Positions 7,784 through 14,659 of a stretch of DNA of 18,454 nt are shown piece by piece (the stretch's first letter is position 1; each line of letters opens with the position of its first letter). Under the pieces are notes generated by a model. It saw only the letters and a program-made list of their open reading frames with translations. It was not told the origin of the DNA and did no database searches. The position numbers were made by a program, and so were the translations under genes. The DNA comes from an uncultured Porphyromonas sp. (lineage in GTDB: Bacteria > Bacteroidota > Bacteroidia > Bacteroidales > Porphyromonadaceae): assembly GCA_902490315.1 (NCBI GenBank), contig CABUDK010000025.1, positions 1 through 18,454 on the forward strand, read 5' to 3'.

Positions 7784-8386
7784 TTAGATAGTTCCCTCAC
7801 GGAGCAGTTGTGGCGTTTCACCCGTGCAGTCGATGATAGCGCCATGACCGCCTGGCGCCACGCCTCCATCGATGATCAGGTCTACCATATGTCCGTAGTA
7901 CTCCTCGATAAGCTCTGGATCGGTCAGGTAGTTCGTGTCATACCCCTCTGGCAGGTCAGGCAGTGAACCCGTAAGGAGCGGAGCCTCGAGTTCCTCTAGT
8001 ATGATCCGTGTCACGGGATGCTTGCAGAGCTGCACTCCCACCTCCTTACGTTGACGGAAGGGCATCGGCAGTGTCGTCGTCGGAGGTAGTATATAGGTAG
8101 CCGGCTCGTACTCGCCCGATTTGATTAGAGCGAAGTTGTTGTCGCTCAGCTTAGCATACTGAGTCACTTCGCCCAGATCTTGGCACATAATCGCCAGTGT
8201 GTGACGCTTGCTGTCCACCCCCTTGATCTGACACACCTGCTCTACGGCACGTTTCTTCAGTGCCGAGCAACCGAGCGCGTAGCCTACACCAGTAGGGTAA
8301 ATGATGACGCCTCCACTCTCGAGGCAATGAACCACCTCACGCACCTCAGCGTAGTCAGGGGTGTCAGCGTAGATCTTCGTTAGCAT
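7784..8386 (-). CDS. yciO: YciO/Sua5/YrdC-family protein
   Basis: Belongs to the YrdC-fold family whose Sua5/TsaC members make threonylcarbamoyl-AMP for the t6A37 modification of tRNA. The 200-aa single domain follows YciO rather than TsaC: SKRHTLAIMCQDLGEVTQYA (about 59-78) matches YciO's RHT-x-LMC-x-DL block, and KRKEVGVQLCKHPVTRIILE-like spacing follows. The usual PT(D/E)TxYGLGC loop is PTGVGYALGC here (residues 31-40), with Gly where the acidic residue stands. The YrdC activity is therefore uncertain; YciO proteins are reported as weak or non-essential relatives of TsaC. It starts 6 bp after nfo ends and is followed 22 bp later by the Ig-like lipoprotein gene. Automatic annotation would probably call it L-threonylcarbamoyladenylate synthase. 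Confidence 0.85.
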   Translation of the reverse strand: MLTKIYADTPDYAEVREVVHCLESGGVIIYPTGVGYALGCSALKKRAVEQVCQIKGVDSKRHTLAIMCQDLGEVTQYAKLSDNNFALIKSGEYEPATYILPPTTTLPMPFRQRKEVGVQLCKHPVTRIILEELEAPLLTGSLPDLPEGYDTNYLTDPELIEEYYGHMVDLIIDGGVAPGGHGAIIDCTGETPQLLREGTI

Positions 8387-8392
8387 AGTGTA

Positions 8393-9253
8393 TTAGAGTG
8401 CATAGAGGTAAGCGATCTCCTCAGCCCAGAGCTCTGGTACAGGCGTCTCTAGGACGATCGGGATGTTGTCTAGGTGCGGATCGTCCATCAGCATTTTGAA
8501 TAGGTCAGTACCCATAAAGCCCTTGCCAATAGACTCATGTCGATCCACACGGGTGCCTAAGTCCTTCTTGCTATCATTCAGATGGATAGCGCAGAGCTTG
8601 TCGTAGCCGATGATATCGTCGAAGGCTTGCCACATAGCCGTATAGCCATCGGCAGTGCGTATCTCATAGCCCGCCGCCAGTGTATGCGCTGTATCGATGC
8701 AGACGCCCACACGGCTAGCGTCCTCAATGAGTGAGATGATATAGGCAAGCTGCTCGAAGGTGTAGCCCACGTTGGTGCCTTGACCAGCCACATTCTCCAA
8801 GACCAACTTAACTCCCTCCGACTCAGCCAGCACGGCATTCATCTCAGAGGCGATGTACTCCATACACTGCTCCTCGGAGATCTCCTTGAGGTGACTCCCA
8901 GGGTGGAAGTTGAGCAAGCTCAGTCCCAGCTGCTCGCAGCGGTGCATCTCATCGATCATCGCTCGGCGACTCCGCTCACGCTTAGCAGCATCCGCATTAC
9001 CTATATTATATAGGTAGCTCGCATGGGGTAGGATATGCTCACGCTGGATGCCTACCTGGTCACAGTTTGCGATAAAAGCATCGATCTGCTCCTCCGTGTA
9101 GGGCTTCGCTTGCCACTGACGCTGATTCTTGAGAAAGAAAGCGAAAGCACGTGCGCCCAGTTCACCAGCACGCAGAGGAGCCTCCTCCACGCCGCCGGCA
9201 GCGCTCACATGCGCTCCGAGATATTTATGTGGGTGTTTGGTATAACTCATCAT
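8393..9253 (-). CDS. nfo: Endonuclease IV (deoxyribonuclease IV, AP endonuclease)
   Basis: Cuts 5' to abasic sites in base-excision repair and removes 3' blocking groups; a cytoplasmic TIM barrel with three metal ions. At 286 aa it has normal length. The metal-ligand motifs are all present in order: LGAHVSAAGG (His15), ILPHASYLYNIGN, LNFHPGSHL, VLENVAGQG, CIDTAHTLAAGYE, IHLNDSKKDLGTRVDRHESIGKG (one Asp and two His ligands) and the final IVLETP. Two adjacent ATG codons (9253 and 9250) are possible starts; the motif distance fits either. A TATCTTTG element on the minus strand at 9286-9293 gives a transcript starting about 15-30 bp upstream. It is the first gene of a three-gene operon with the YciO-like and Ig-like lipoprotein genes. 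Confidence 0.96.
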   Translation of the reverse strand: MMSYTKHPHKYLGAHVSAAGGVEEAPLRAGELGARAFAFFLKNQRQWQAKPYTEEQIDAFIANCDQVGIQREHILPHASYLYNIGNADAAKRERSRRAMIDEMHRCEQLGLSLLNFHPGSHLKEISEEQCMEYIASEMNAVLAESEGVKLVLENVAGQGTNVGYTFEQLAYIISLIEDASRVGVCIDTAHTLAAGYEIRTADGYTAMWQAFDDIIGYDKLCAIHLNDSKKDLGTRVDRHESIGKGFMGTDLFKMLMDDPHLDNIPIVLETPVPELWAEEIAYLYAL

Positions 9254-9285
9254 AGAAACGGCTAGTTGTATATCCCTAGCTCTCG

Positions 9286-9293
9286 CAAAGATA
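9286..9293 (-). promoter_or_regulatory. Bacteroidetes -7 element of the nfo operon
   Basis: On the minus strand this reads TATCTTTG, an exact TAnnTTTG match, 33 bp before the nfo start. No convincing -33 TTTG was found at the usual spacing. Confidence 0.6.
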
Positions 9294-9402
9294 CAAAATG
9301 AGACCGAATGAAGCGCTACACAGCGAATCGTAGCATACTGGCTAAAGACTCTTTTGAGGTACTGGGAGGCTAGAGCTGACTCGCCGTGCTTGCAAATCTC
9401 AA

Positions 9403-9501
9403 TTCCTCGGAGGAAATGAAAAATACTTCGGAAGAATCAAATGATATGTCCGAAGAATTTGCCAGTTTCCTCCGAGGAATTTTCCGATTTCCTCGGAGGA
9501 A
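9403..9501. repeat. 21-bp-pitch palindrome array, copy B (contains an inverted unit)
   Basis: Five units, with cores starting at 9403, 9424, 9445, 9467 and 9489 (spacing 21, 21, 22, 22). Units 1 and 5 are perfect 13-bp odd palindromes, TTCCTC-G-GAGGAA, and unit 4 is TTCCTC-C-GAGGAA. Units 2 and 3 are imperfect, with arms GAAGAA on one side. Positions 9426-9444 are the exact reverse complement of 19 nt found twice in copy C (15540-15558 and 15561-15579), while 9467-9501 matches copy C in direct orientation, so the copy is a mosaic. Confidence 0.8.
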
Positions 9502-9612
9502 GTCAGATAAGCCGGGAAAATTGTCGAGATGGACTAAGACGAGTCGTCATCTCCCTGCACCTCAAAAGAGGAACTAGCTGGTCTATCGCCTTTATGCAAC
9601 AGACTCAAATAG

Positions 9613-9653
9613 AGAGCGGAACCATCTCATCTGGTGAGAGATAGTTCCGCTCT
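9613..9653 (-). terminator. Hairpin terminator downstream of tig (possibly bidirectional)
   Basis: Arms AGAGCGGAAC (9613-9622) and GTTCCGCTCT (9644-9653) pair over 10 bp. After a C/A mismatch, ATCTC (9624-9628) pairs with GAGAT (9638-9642), leaving a 9-nt loop. It lies 37 bp after the tig stop. The plus-strand side is followed by TTTTT (9657-9661); the minus-strand side has only a weak CTATTTG tract, so as a tig terminator it is GC-rich but U-poor. Confidence 0.65.
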
Positions 9654-9689
9654 GAGTTTTTGTAGATCTCGACTAGGGAGTGTACTTGG

Positions 9690-11132
9690 TTAAGCCTCTT
9701 CAGGTACTGCCTTCTCGTCCTCTGACTCATCGTCATGGAACTTGAGTAGCGTGTTGATCTCCCTCTGGAGCTTGGTGTGCACCTTGTAGAGCTCGTCGAC
9801 AGAGAGAGGCTCCTGCTCGTCAAGCGTGACCAGCTCCTTTACCTTTGCTGCGAGAGCCTGCTCCTTGGCCTGCTCCTTAGCGGCAAAGAGCTGATCGTTG
9901 TTCTGCTCCATAGCATTGTTGACAAGGCTCTCGATGAAGTCGTCGTTGGAGAGTAGCTGACCGAGACCAGCAGCTTGTACTTGTCTCATCACACCCTCTC
10001 TTACGATCTTGCGAACCAGCCCGTCGGAGACCTCAACGCCTAGCTGCTTGTTGAGATCAGCGACCATGCACTGGTAGCGTACGTATGGCATAACCTGGTT
10101 GATCCGCTCGTCGTACTCCTCCTGAGTCTCCTCCTCCGTTTTTTCGTTGAGTAGGAGTGCTAGGTGCTTATCAGAGAAAGGTAGACCCTGGATCTTCTCA
10201 ACGACATACTTAGAGACGACCGTGGTAAAGATATCGTTAGCCATCGATGCGTTGCGCGACTCCTGCATCCGCTTTAGCTCAGCTCTGAGCTCCTCCTCGT
10301 TGGTTACCTCAGTCGTTGGTCCGAGCATCAGCTTAAAGAGCTTCTCATCGATAGCATGTGGCGTGTTGCGTAGGATGCGGTTGATCTTGATCTCAAAAGC
10401 GTTGGTGTGATCCTTGACCTCCTCCTGCTTGATCTGGAGGAAAGAGGCGATCTCGACCTCGCTGCCGTCATAAGCCTTCTGTAGGTCTATGGTGAGCGTG
10501 TCATCCTTGTGCGCCTTTAGGATCTCTGCGCGAACCTCCTCATTGGTCACAAATTGTGGCATGAGGAAGCTCTCCTCAAGCGCGATGCCCTCAGAGGCGT
10601 GCTTGCCCTTGTCATCTAGCTCCTGTACAGAGACGTAGAGGATATCTTTCTCCTGTACGTCCTCGACCTCGGAGCGCTCGCCAGCACTCTCCTGAGCGTT
10701 GCTGATCATCTGATCGATCTCGGCATCGTCGACCTGGACGGTGTAGTAAGGGAGTGTCACGTTGCTATCGATCGTCTCAGGGAACTGAGGCAGTAGTCCC
10801 GTCGACACCTGTAGCTGGTAGTCGGTCTGCTCGGGCGTATAGCTATTGTCGTCTTGCTCCATGAGAAAACCTCCGATCGTCTTAATGCCCTGCTCCTTAA
10901 GGTAGCTGACTGCCTCATTGGATGTAGCCTTGCTGACAACGCTAAAGCGTACAGCCTGACCGTACTTCTTCTCAATGAGTGCTGCTGGGGTCTTGCCTGG
11001 GCGGAATCCTGGCGTTTCAGCCGTCTTGCGCAGATGCTTCAACTGATCGGTGACCTGCTCTTTAATTTCGTCACTGGTGAGCGTGATGTTCAAGAGAACC
11101 TGATCTTCCTTAAGCTCGTGTGATATGTTCAT
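9690..11132 (-). CDS. tig: Trigger factor (ribosome-associated chaperone)
   Basis: Binds the ribosome near the exit tunnel and shields nascent chains. The ribosome-binding signature GFRPGKTP is at residues 42-49, preceded by the N-terminal strand-helix MNISHELKEDQVLLNITL. The middle part corresponds to the FKBP-like position (DILYVSVQELDDKGKHAS region, about 165-250) but looks diverged, as usual in Bacteroidetes. The C-terminal part is long, helical and charged (KTEEETQEEYDERINQ), ending in an acidic tail (DDESEDEKAVPEEA). At 480 aa it is slightly longer than typical (about 430-450). It is a monocistronic minus-strand gene with its own -7 element (11175-11182) and a hairpin after the stop. 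The codons and motifs are continuous, with no sign of frameshift. Confidence 0.95.
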   Translation of the reverse strand: MNISHELKEDQVLLNITLTSDEIKEQVTDQLKHLRKTAETPGFRPGKTPAALIEKKYGQAVRFSVVSKATSNEAVSYLKEQGIKTIGGFLMEQDDNSYTPEQTDYQLQVSTGLLPQFPETIDSNVTLPYYTVQVDDAEIDQMISNAQESAGERSEVEDVQEKDILYVSVQELDDKGKHASEGIALEESFLMPQFVTNEEVRAEILKAHKDDTLTIDLQKAYDGSEVEIASFLQIKQEEVKDHTNAFEIKINRILRNTPHAIDEKLFKLMLGPTTEVTNEEELRAELKRMQESRNASMANDIFTTVVSKYVVEKIQGLPFSDKHLALLLNEKTEEETQEEYDERINQVMPYVRYQCMVADLNKQLGVEVSDGLVRKIVREGVMRQVQAAGLGQLLSNDDFIESLVNNAMEQNNDQLFAAKEQAKEQALAAKVKELVTLDEQEPLSVDELYKVHTKLQREINTLLKFHDDESEDEKAVPEEA

Positions 11133-11174
11133 AGGACTAAGATGCTATATGCGTGTATATTTAGTTATAGAGGA

Positions 11175-11182
11175 CAAAGGTA
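11175..11182 (-). promoter_or_regulatory. Bacteroidetes -7 element of tig
   Basis: The minus strand reads TACCTTTG, matching TAnnTTTG, 42 bp before the tig start. The heptamer tandem array begins 8 bp upstream of it (11190), occupying the place where a -33 box would lie; no TTTG is seen there. Confidence 0.6.
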
Positions 11183-11189
11183 CGAAAAA

Positions 11190-11259
11190 AGAGATTAGAA
11201 GTTAGAGATTAGATATTAGAGGCTAGAGATTAGAAGTTAGAGGCTAGAGATTAGAGTCT
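11190..11259. repeat. Heptamer tandem array 1 (AGAGATT-type)
   Basis: Ten 7-bp units in exact phase: AGAGATT, AGAAGTT, AGAGATT, AGATATT, AGAGGCT, AGAGATT, AGAAGTT, AGAGGCT, AGAGATT and AGAGTCT. Every unit begins with AGA, and variation is confined to positions 4-7. Confidence 0.9.
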
Positions 11260-11264
11260 GATCA

Positions 11265-11295
11265 CTCCGATAGCTCCGATAGCTCCGATAGCTCC
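11265..11295. repeat. Nonamer tandem repeat (CTCCGATAG)
   Basis: Three perfect copies of CTCCGATAG (11265-11291) plus a four-base partial copy. It lies between the two heptamer arrays. Confidence 0.9.
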
Positions 11296-11337
11296 AGCCA
11301 ACAGCCAACAGCCAACGGCTAACAGCCAACAGCCAAC
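11296..11337. repeat. Heptamer tandem array 2 (AGCCAAC-type)
   Basis: Six 7-bp units: AGCCAAC three times, GGCTAAC once, AGCCAAC twice. The array ends 2 bp from the stop codon of the acyltransferase gene (11340-11342), so it forms the start of that mRNA's 3' UTR. Confidence 0.9.
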
Positions 11338-11339
11338 CG

Positions 11340-12518
11340 CTAGTTCTGACCATTGATCAGCGGCTGGGCATACATCTGGAGGAGCTGTGTGCGCAGTTCG
11401 TCGGTGCTGTAAGCGTCAGTCGGTGCTTTCGCAATCTGCTCATCGAGGTAGCGGAGCGTCTTCTCCTTGTCAGCTTCGCTGTAGAGCTCCTTCGGGTGCG
11501 CCTTGTCAGGGTGGAGGAGGTCGTAGGCGATGTAGTTGATCGGGTATAGGCGGTAGTTGCTATGTAGCTCCGTGTCGATGATCGTAGCGATGCGCGGGTA
11601 GAGCTGCTGCTTGGGTAGGGCTCGTAGCTCGGCCTCTAGCTCAGGCGTGATCAGCTCGTTGAGACGCGTGCCGACGGCAAAGTGTACGCGTCCCTTGTAG
11701 CCGAGTAGACCTGTCTTCATATTGAGCAGGTCCTCCTCGCCACCCTTGACATACTGCTCGTTGGGGTGATGCTTGCGCCAGAGGAGCTCGCACGCCTTGA
11801 GGATGTCGCAGGGGTCGTACTCGTAGCTGATAGTGGTGGGGGCGATGTTGACCCGCATCAGCTGGGTCAGCGGGTCGTTGCTTTGCGAGGAGGCGATCAT
11901 CTTGAGGACGCTAGGCTGTGTCTGGTCGCTATTGTCCTTGGCACGACCCTCACGCTGGGCGATCCATACCGACTTATGATCTTGCTGTATGCTCTGATCG
12001 ATAAAGGCGGAGAGCGCCTGAGCGGCTAGAAGCATCTGCCGGATCGGTAGCGAGCGACGTACGACAAAGGAGTCGTTGAGCTTGACCACCGCCTCGATCC
12101 ATGGCCTGCCGAAGAGGTTGTCGCCGATAGCGATGCGTGGCATCAGATAGTTGCGCTCCTGCATGACTAGGTTGAGGAATGCGGAGTCGAGTATGATGTC
12201 TCTATGGTTTGTGATAAAGGTCGTGGGCAGATCCCCGCCTAGTCGACTGGCTCCGCTAAGGGATACGGAGAAAGTGGTCTGCTTCGCTAGCTTGACCACG
12301 AGGGGGTAGGATATAAGTTCCTTAAAGGCATCAACACTCTGGATGCTCTTTAGGTGCTGTAGGAGCGTAGTCGTCTCCTCCTCCGAGAGCAGCGCCGATA
12401 GGACGTGATGTAGCTCAGGCTGGTTGGCTAGCTGGGCAACGACAGCTGGTACCTCCTCGTCGAGGTAGGGACGTATAGAGTCGTACTCGTACGGCTGTGG
12501 GGCAGTGTGTGTGGTCAT
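11340..12518 (-). CDS. Glycerolipid acyltransferase (LPLAT/PlsC-like superfamily)
   Basis: Predicted membrane-associated acyltransferase making phosphatidic acid or a related lipid. The catalytic block FITNHRDIILDS (about 101-112) resembles motif I of LPLAT enzymes; the His105-Asp111 pair has five residues between, not the canonical four. Block II is probably FVVRRSLPIR (151-160), and block III is WIAQREGRAKD (185-195), with the Glu-Gly-Arg that binds glycerol phosphate in this superfamily. At 392 aa it is longer than a typical PlsC, with a helical N-terminal region (1-80) and a C-terminal extension (about 275-392). No strong membrane segment is seen. The start ATG overlaps the ddl stop (ATGA), so translation is coupled. 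It is the last gene of the PASTA-pseudouridine synthase-ddl operon. Glycerol-3-phosphate or lysophosphatidate as acceptor cannot be decided. Confidence 0.82.
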   Translation of the reverse strand: MTTHTAPQPYEYDSIRPYLDEEVPAVVAQLANQPELHHVLSALLSEEETTTLLQHLKSIQSVDAFKELISYPLVVKLAKQTTFSVSLSGASRLGGDLPTTFITNHRDIILDSAFLNLVMQERNYLMPRIAIGDNLFGRPWIEAVVKLNDSFVVRRSLPIRQMLLAAQALSAFIDQSIQQDHKSVWIAQREGRAKDNSDQTQPSVLKMIASSQSNDPLTQLMRVNIAPTTISYEYDPCDILKACELLWRKHHPNEQYVKGGEEDLLNMKTGLLGYKGRVHFAVGTRLNELITPELEAELRALPKQQLYPRIATIIDTELHSNYRLYPINYIAYDLLHPDKAHPKELYSEADKEKTLRYLDEQIAKAPTDAYSTDELRTQLLQMYAQPLINGQN

Positions 12519-13504
12519 GATAGTTTGCTCTTGATGATACGTGTGATGAGGTCGCTCAGCTGAAGACCAGCTGCACGTACCTGCTGCGGGATGAAGCTGG
12601 CCTCCGTCATGCCTGGGGTCGTGTTGACCTCTAGAAGTGTGGGGATGCCGTCCGCCTCGATGATGTAGTCTATACGTACGAAGCCGTAGCAGTCTAGTAG
12701 GTGGGCGATCGTCAGCGACGTCTCCTGTACGCGCTGTGTCAGCTCTGGTGAGATGCGTGCGGGCGTTATCTCGTCGCTCTTGCCGTAGTACTTAGCGTCA
12801 TAGTCGAAGAAAGTGTCGTGCGCTACCACCTCTGTGACTGGCAAGGCAAAAGCGTCGTCGGGTAGGATCACGCAGCCGCAGGTCACCTCAGTGCCGACGA
12901 TGCACTCCTCGACGAGGACATCGGGTGCCGCTGTGTAAGCGTCCGCTACGGCTGATGGAAGCTGCTCCCATTGGTCAATACGGGTCGTGGCGATGCTAGA
13001 GCCGCCTGTGTTGGGCTTGACAAAGAGTGGCAGTCGCAGACGAGACTGGATCAGCTCTTGCTCTTCGGGCGAAAGCTTTTTAGTACGATTGCGAAGGCAG
13101 TGAGAGCGAGCAATACGCAAGCCGTGATGCGCTAGGTAAGCGTTGCACGCCTCCTTATTAAAGGTCAAAGCCTCGCAGAGCACACCACCTGTCGTGTAGG
13201 GGATGCCGAGCATGTCTAGGTAACCCTGTAGGAGACCATTCTCTCCAGGGGTGCCGTGGATGGTAATGTAAGCTAGTGCGAAGGTCACTTCGGTTGCGCC
13301 AAAGCGCGCGACCAGTGCACGATCTATCGTTCCCGCCTTCCCCTCAGCGTCTGTCACGTTCCAGGCGTCGGCCGTGATGGTGACTAGATAGGGAGCGAAG
13401 AGGGTTTGATCAATCTGCTTGAGGATCGTCTGGGCACTACGCTGCGAGACCTCCGCCTCGCCAGAGTATCCGCCACAGATGATCGCAATATTGGGTTTGT
13501 CCAT
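12515..13504 (-). CDS. ddl: D-alanine--D-alanine ligase
   Basis: ATP-grasp enzyme that joins two D-Ala for the peptidoglycan stem peptide, in the cytoplasm. Family motifs are in order: N-terminal IAIICGGYSGEAEVSQRSA (Glu18 in the conserved EVS), the HGTPGENGLLQGYLDMLGIPYTTG region (about 84-106, the usual H-G-x-x-GEDG block with Asn for Asp), the ATP-binding VKPNTGGSSIA and the C-terminal LEVNTTPGMTEASFIPQQ (metal and substrate residues). At 329 aa the length is normal. GENG in place of GEDG is common in some Bacteroidetes ligases. The start lies 30 bp after the pseudouridine synthase stop, and the stop overlaps the next start by four bases. The window's mur genes are elsewhere, so this ligase sits outside the dcw cluster. 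Confidence 0.95.
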   Translation of the reverse strand: MDKPNIAIICGGYSGEAEVSQRSAQTILKQIDQTLFAPYLVTITADAWNVTDAEGKAGTIDRALVARFGATEVTFALAYITIHGTPGENGLLQGYLDMLGIPYTTGGVLCEALTFNKEACNAYLAHHGLRIARSHCLRNRTKKLSPEEQELIQSRLRLPLFVKPNTGGSSIATTRIDQWEQLPSAVADAYTAAPDVLVEECIVGTEVTCGCVILPDDAFALPVTEVVAHDTFFDYDAKYYGKSDEITPARISPELTQRVQETSLTIAHLLDCYGFVRIDYIIEADGIPTLLEVNTTPGMTEASFIPQQVRAAGLQLSDLITRIIKSKLS

Positions 13505-13534
13505 AAGGTATGATGGGATATTGCAATGGTTCTT

Positions 13535-14659
13535 TTAGTTAGAGAGTTCGAGCGGTGCTACATAGCGTCTCCACTTGTCTATGAGCTGGCGCATATCGTC
13601 GGGCAGTGGTGCCGAGAAGTGCATCCGCTCACCCGTCACGGGGTGGTCGAAGGCGAGTGTCTCAGCGTGCAATGCTTGGCGGGGACAGATCTTGAGGCAA
13701 TTATTGACAAACTGCTGGTAGGAGCTGGTGCGCTGTCCCCAGAGGATCTGGTCGCCACCATAGCGCTCATCGCCAAAGAGCGGGTGGTCGATAGACTTCA
13801 TGTGAGCACGTATCTGGTGGGTGCGTCCCGTCTCCAGTTCACACGCTATGAGCGTCACAAAGCCCAGTCGCTCCAGTTGCGTGTAGTGGGTCACGGCCGG
13901 CTTGCCTATCTCACTCGTCGGGGGGTAGACCGTCATACGGGTGCGATCACGCGGATCACGTGCTATGTTGCCTTCGATTGTCCCTTGCGGCTGGTCAAGC
14001 TTGCCCCAGACGAGTGCTTGGTAGCGACGTCCCGTGGTTTTGAGGAAGAACTGTCTCGCTAGTCGTATCTTGGCCTCCGTACGCTTTGCCACGAGAAGTA
14101 GCCCGCTGGTATCTTTGTCAATGCGATGCACCAGTCCCACGGAAGCATCGTTCGGATCGTAGAGCGGGTCGTTACGTAAGTAGTAAGCAAGCGCGTGGAC
14201 AAGCGTGCCACTGTAGTTGCCGTGACCTGGATGTACGACCATGCCCGCAGGCTTATTGACCACCAGCAGCTGATCATCCTCATAGACTATGTCGAGCGGT
14301 ATATCCTCAGGCGTGATCGACCAGTCCTGCTTCGGATGCGCTAGCATCATCGTGATGGTCTCCTGGGGCTTGACCTTGTAGTTGCTTTTGACAGGCTCGC
14401 CATCCACCCAGATGAGTCCCGCCTTGGCGGCAAGCTGTATGCGATGGCGCGAAGTGTGCGGCATACGATCCACTAGGAAGCGATCGATGCGTAGCGGAGT
14501 CTGCCCAGGATCCACCTGCACACGATAATGCTCGTAAAGCTCCTCGCCGTGCGCCCCTGCAACCCACTGATCCTCCTCGTCAGTAGCGATGAGATCCGCC
14601 TCTAGCTCCTGCTCCTCGAGGGGAAGCGGCTCCTTATCAGGATTACATCCAGGACTCAT
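13535..14659 (-). CDS. RluA-family pseudouridine synthase with S4 domain (RluD-like)
   Basis: Converts uridine to pseudouridine in large-subunit rRNA; RluD acts on helix 69 and RluC on other sites, and sequence alone does not decide. The N-terminal region (about 1-48) is acidic and probably disordered. The S4 RNA-binding domain spans about 55-105 (RIDRFLVDRMPHTSRHRIQ, then GLIWVDGEPVKSNYKVKP). The catalytic domain has VVNKPAGMVVHPGHGN (about 133-148) and HRIDKDTSG (178-186), with Asp181 as catalytic residue. Later blocks are YQALVWG and ELETGRTHQIRAHM, then HPLFGDERYGG. At 374 aa it is longer than E. coli RluD because of the N-terminal extension. Its first 17 bp overlap the end of the PASTA gene; a shorter start downstream (for example near residue 65) would truncate the S4 domain and is less likely. 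Confidence 0.93.
   Translation of the reverse strand: MSPGCNPDKEPLPLEEQELEADLIATDEEDQWVAGAHGEELYEHYRVQVDPGQTPLRIDRFLVDRMPHTSRHRIQLAAKAGLIWVDGEPVKSNYKVKPQETITMMLAHPKQDWSITPEDIPLDIVYEDDQLLVVNKPAGMVVHPGHGNYSGTLVHALAYYLRNDPLYDPNDASVGLVHRIDKDTSGLLLVAKRTEAKIRLARQFFLKTTGRRYQALVWGKLDQPQGTIEGNIARDPRDRTRMTVYPPTSEIGKPAVTHYTQLERLGFVTLIACELETGRTHQIRAHMKSIDHPLFGDERYGGDQILWGQRTSSYQQFVNNCLKICPRQALHAETLAFDHPVTGERMHFSAPLPDDMRQLIDKWRRYVAPLELSN

Larger units (their letters stand above)
9254..9689. other. Intergenic region between nfo and tig
   Basis: 436 bp without a credible gene. From left to right it holds the nfo promoter element, about 100 bp with no visible structure, palindrome array copy B (9403-9501), about 110 bp with no visible structure, and the terminator-like hairpin at 9613-9653. 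Short frames that run through the array, with Ser-Glu-Glu heptads, are by-products of the 21-bp period. Confidence 0.7.

Noticed and set aside
13526..14062. 178-codon plus-strand frame antisense to the pseudouridine synthase gene
   Set aside because: The minus strand here encodes the complete RluA-family motifs; the antisense frame has no recognisable domain and starts in the spacer without a promoter element.
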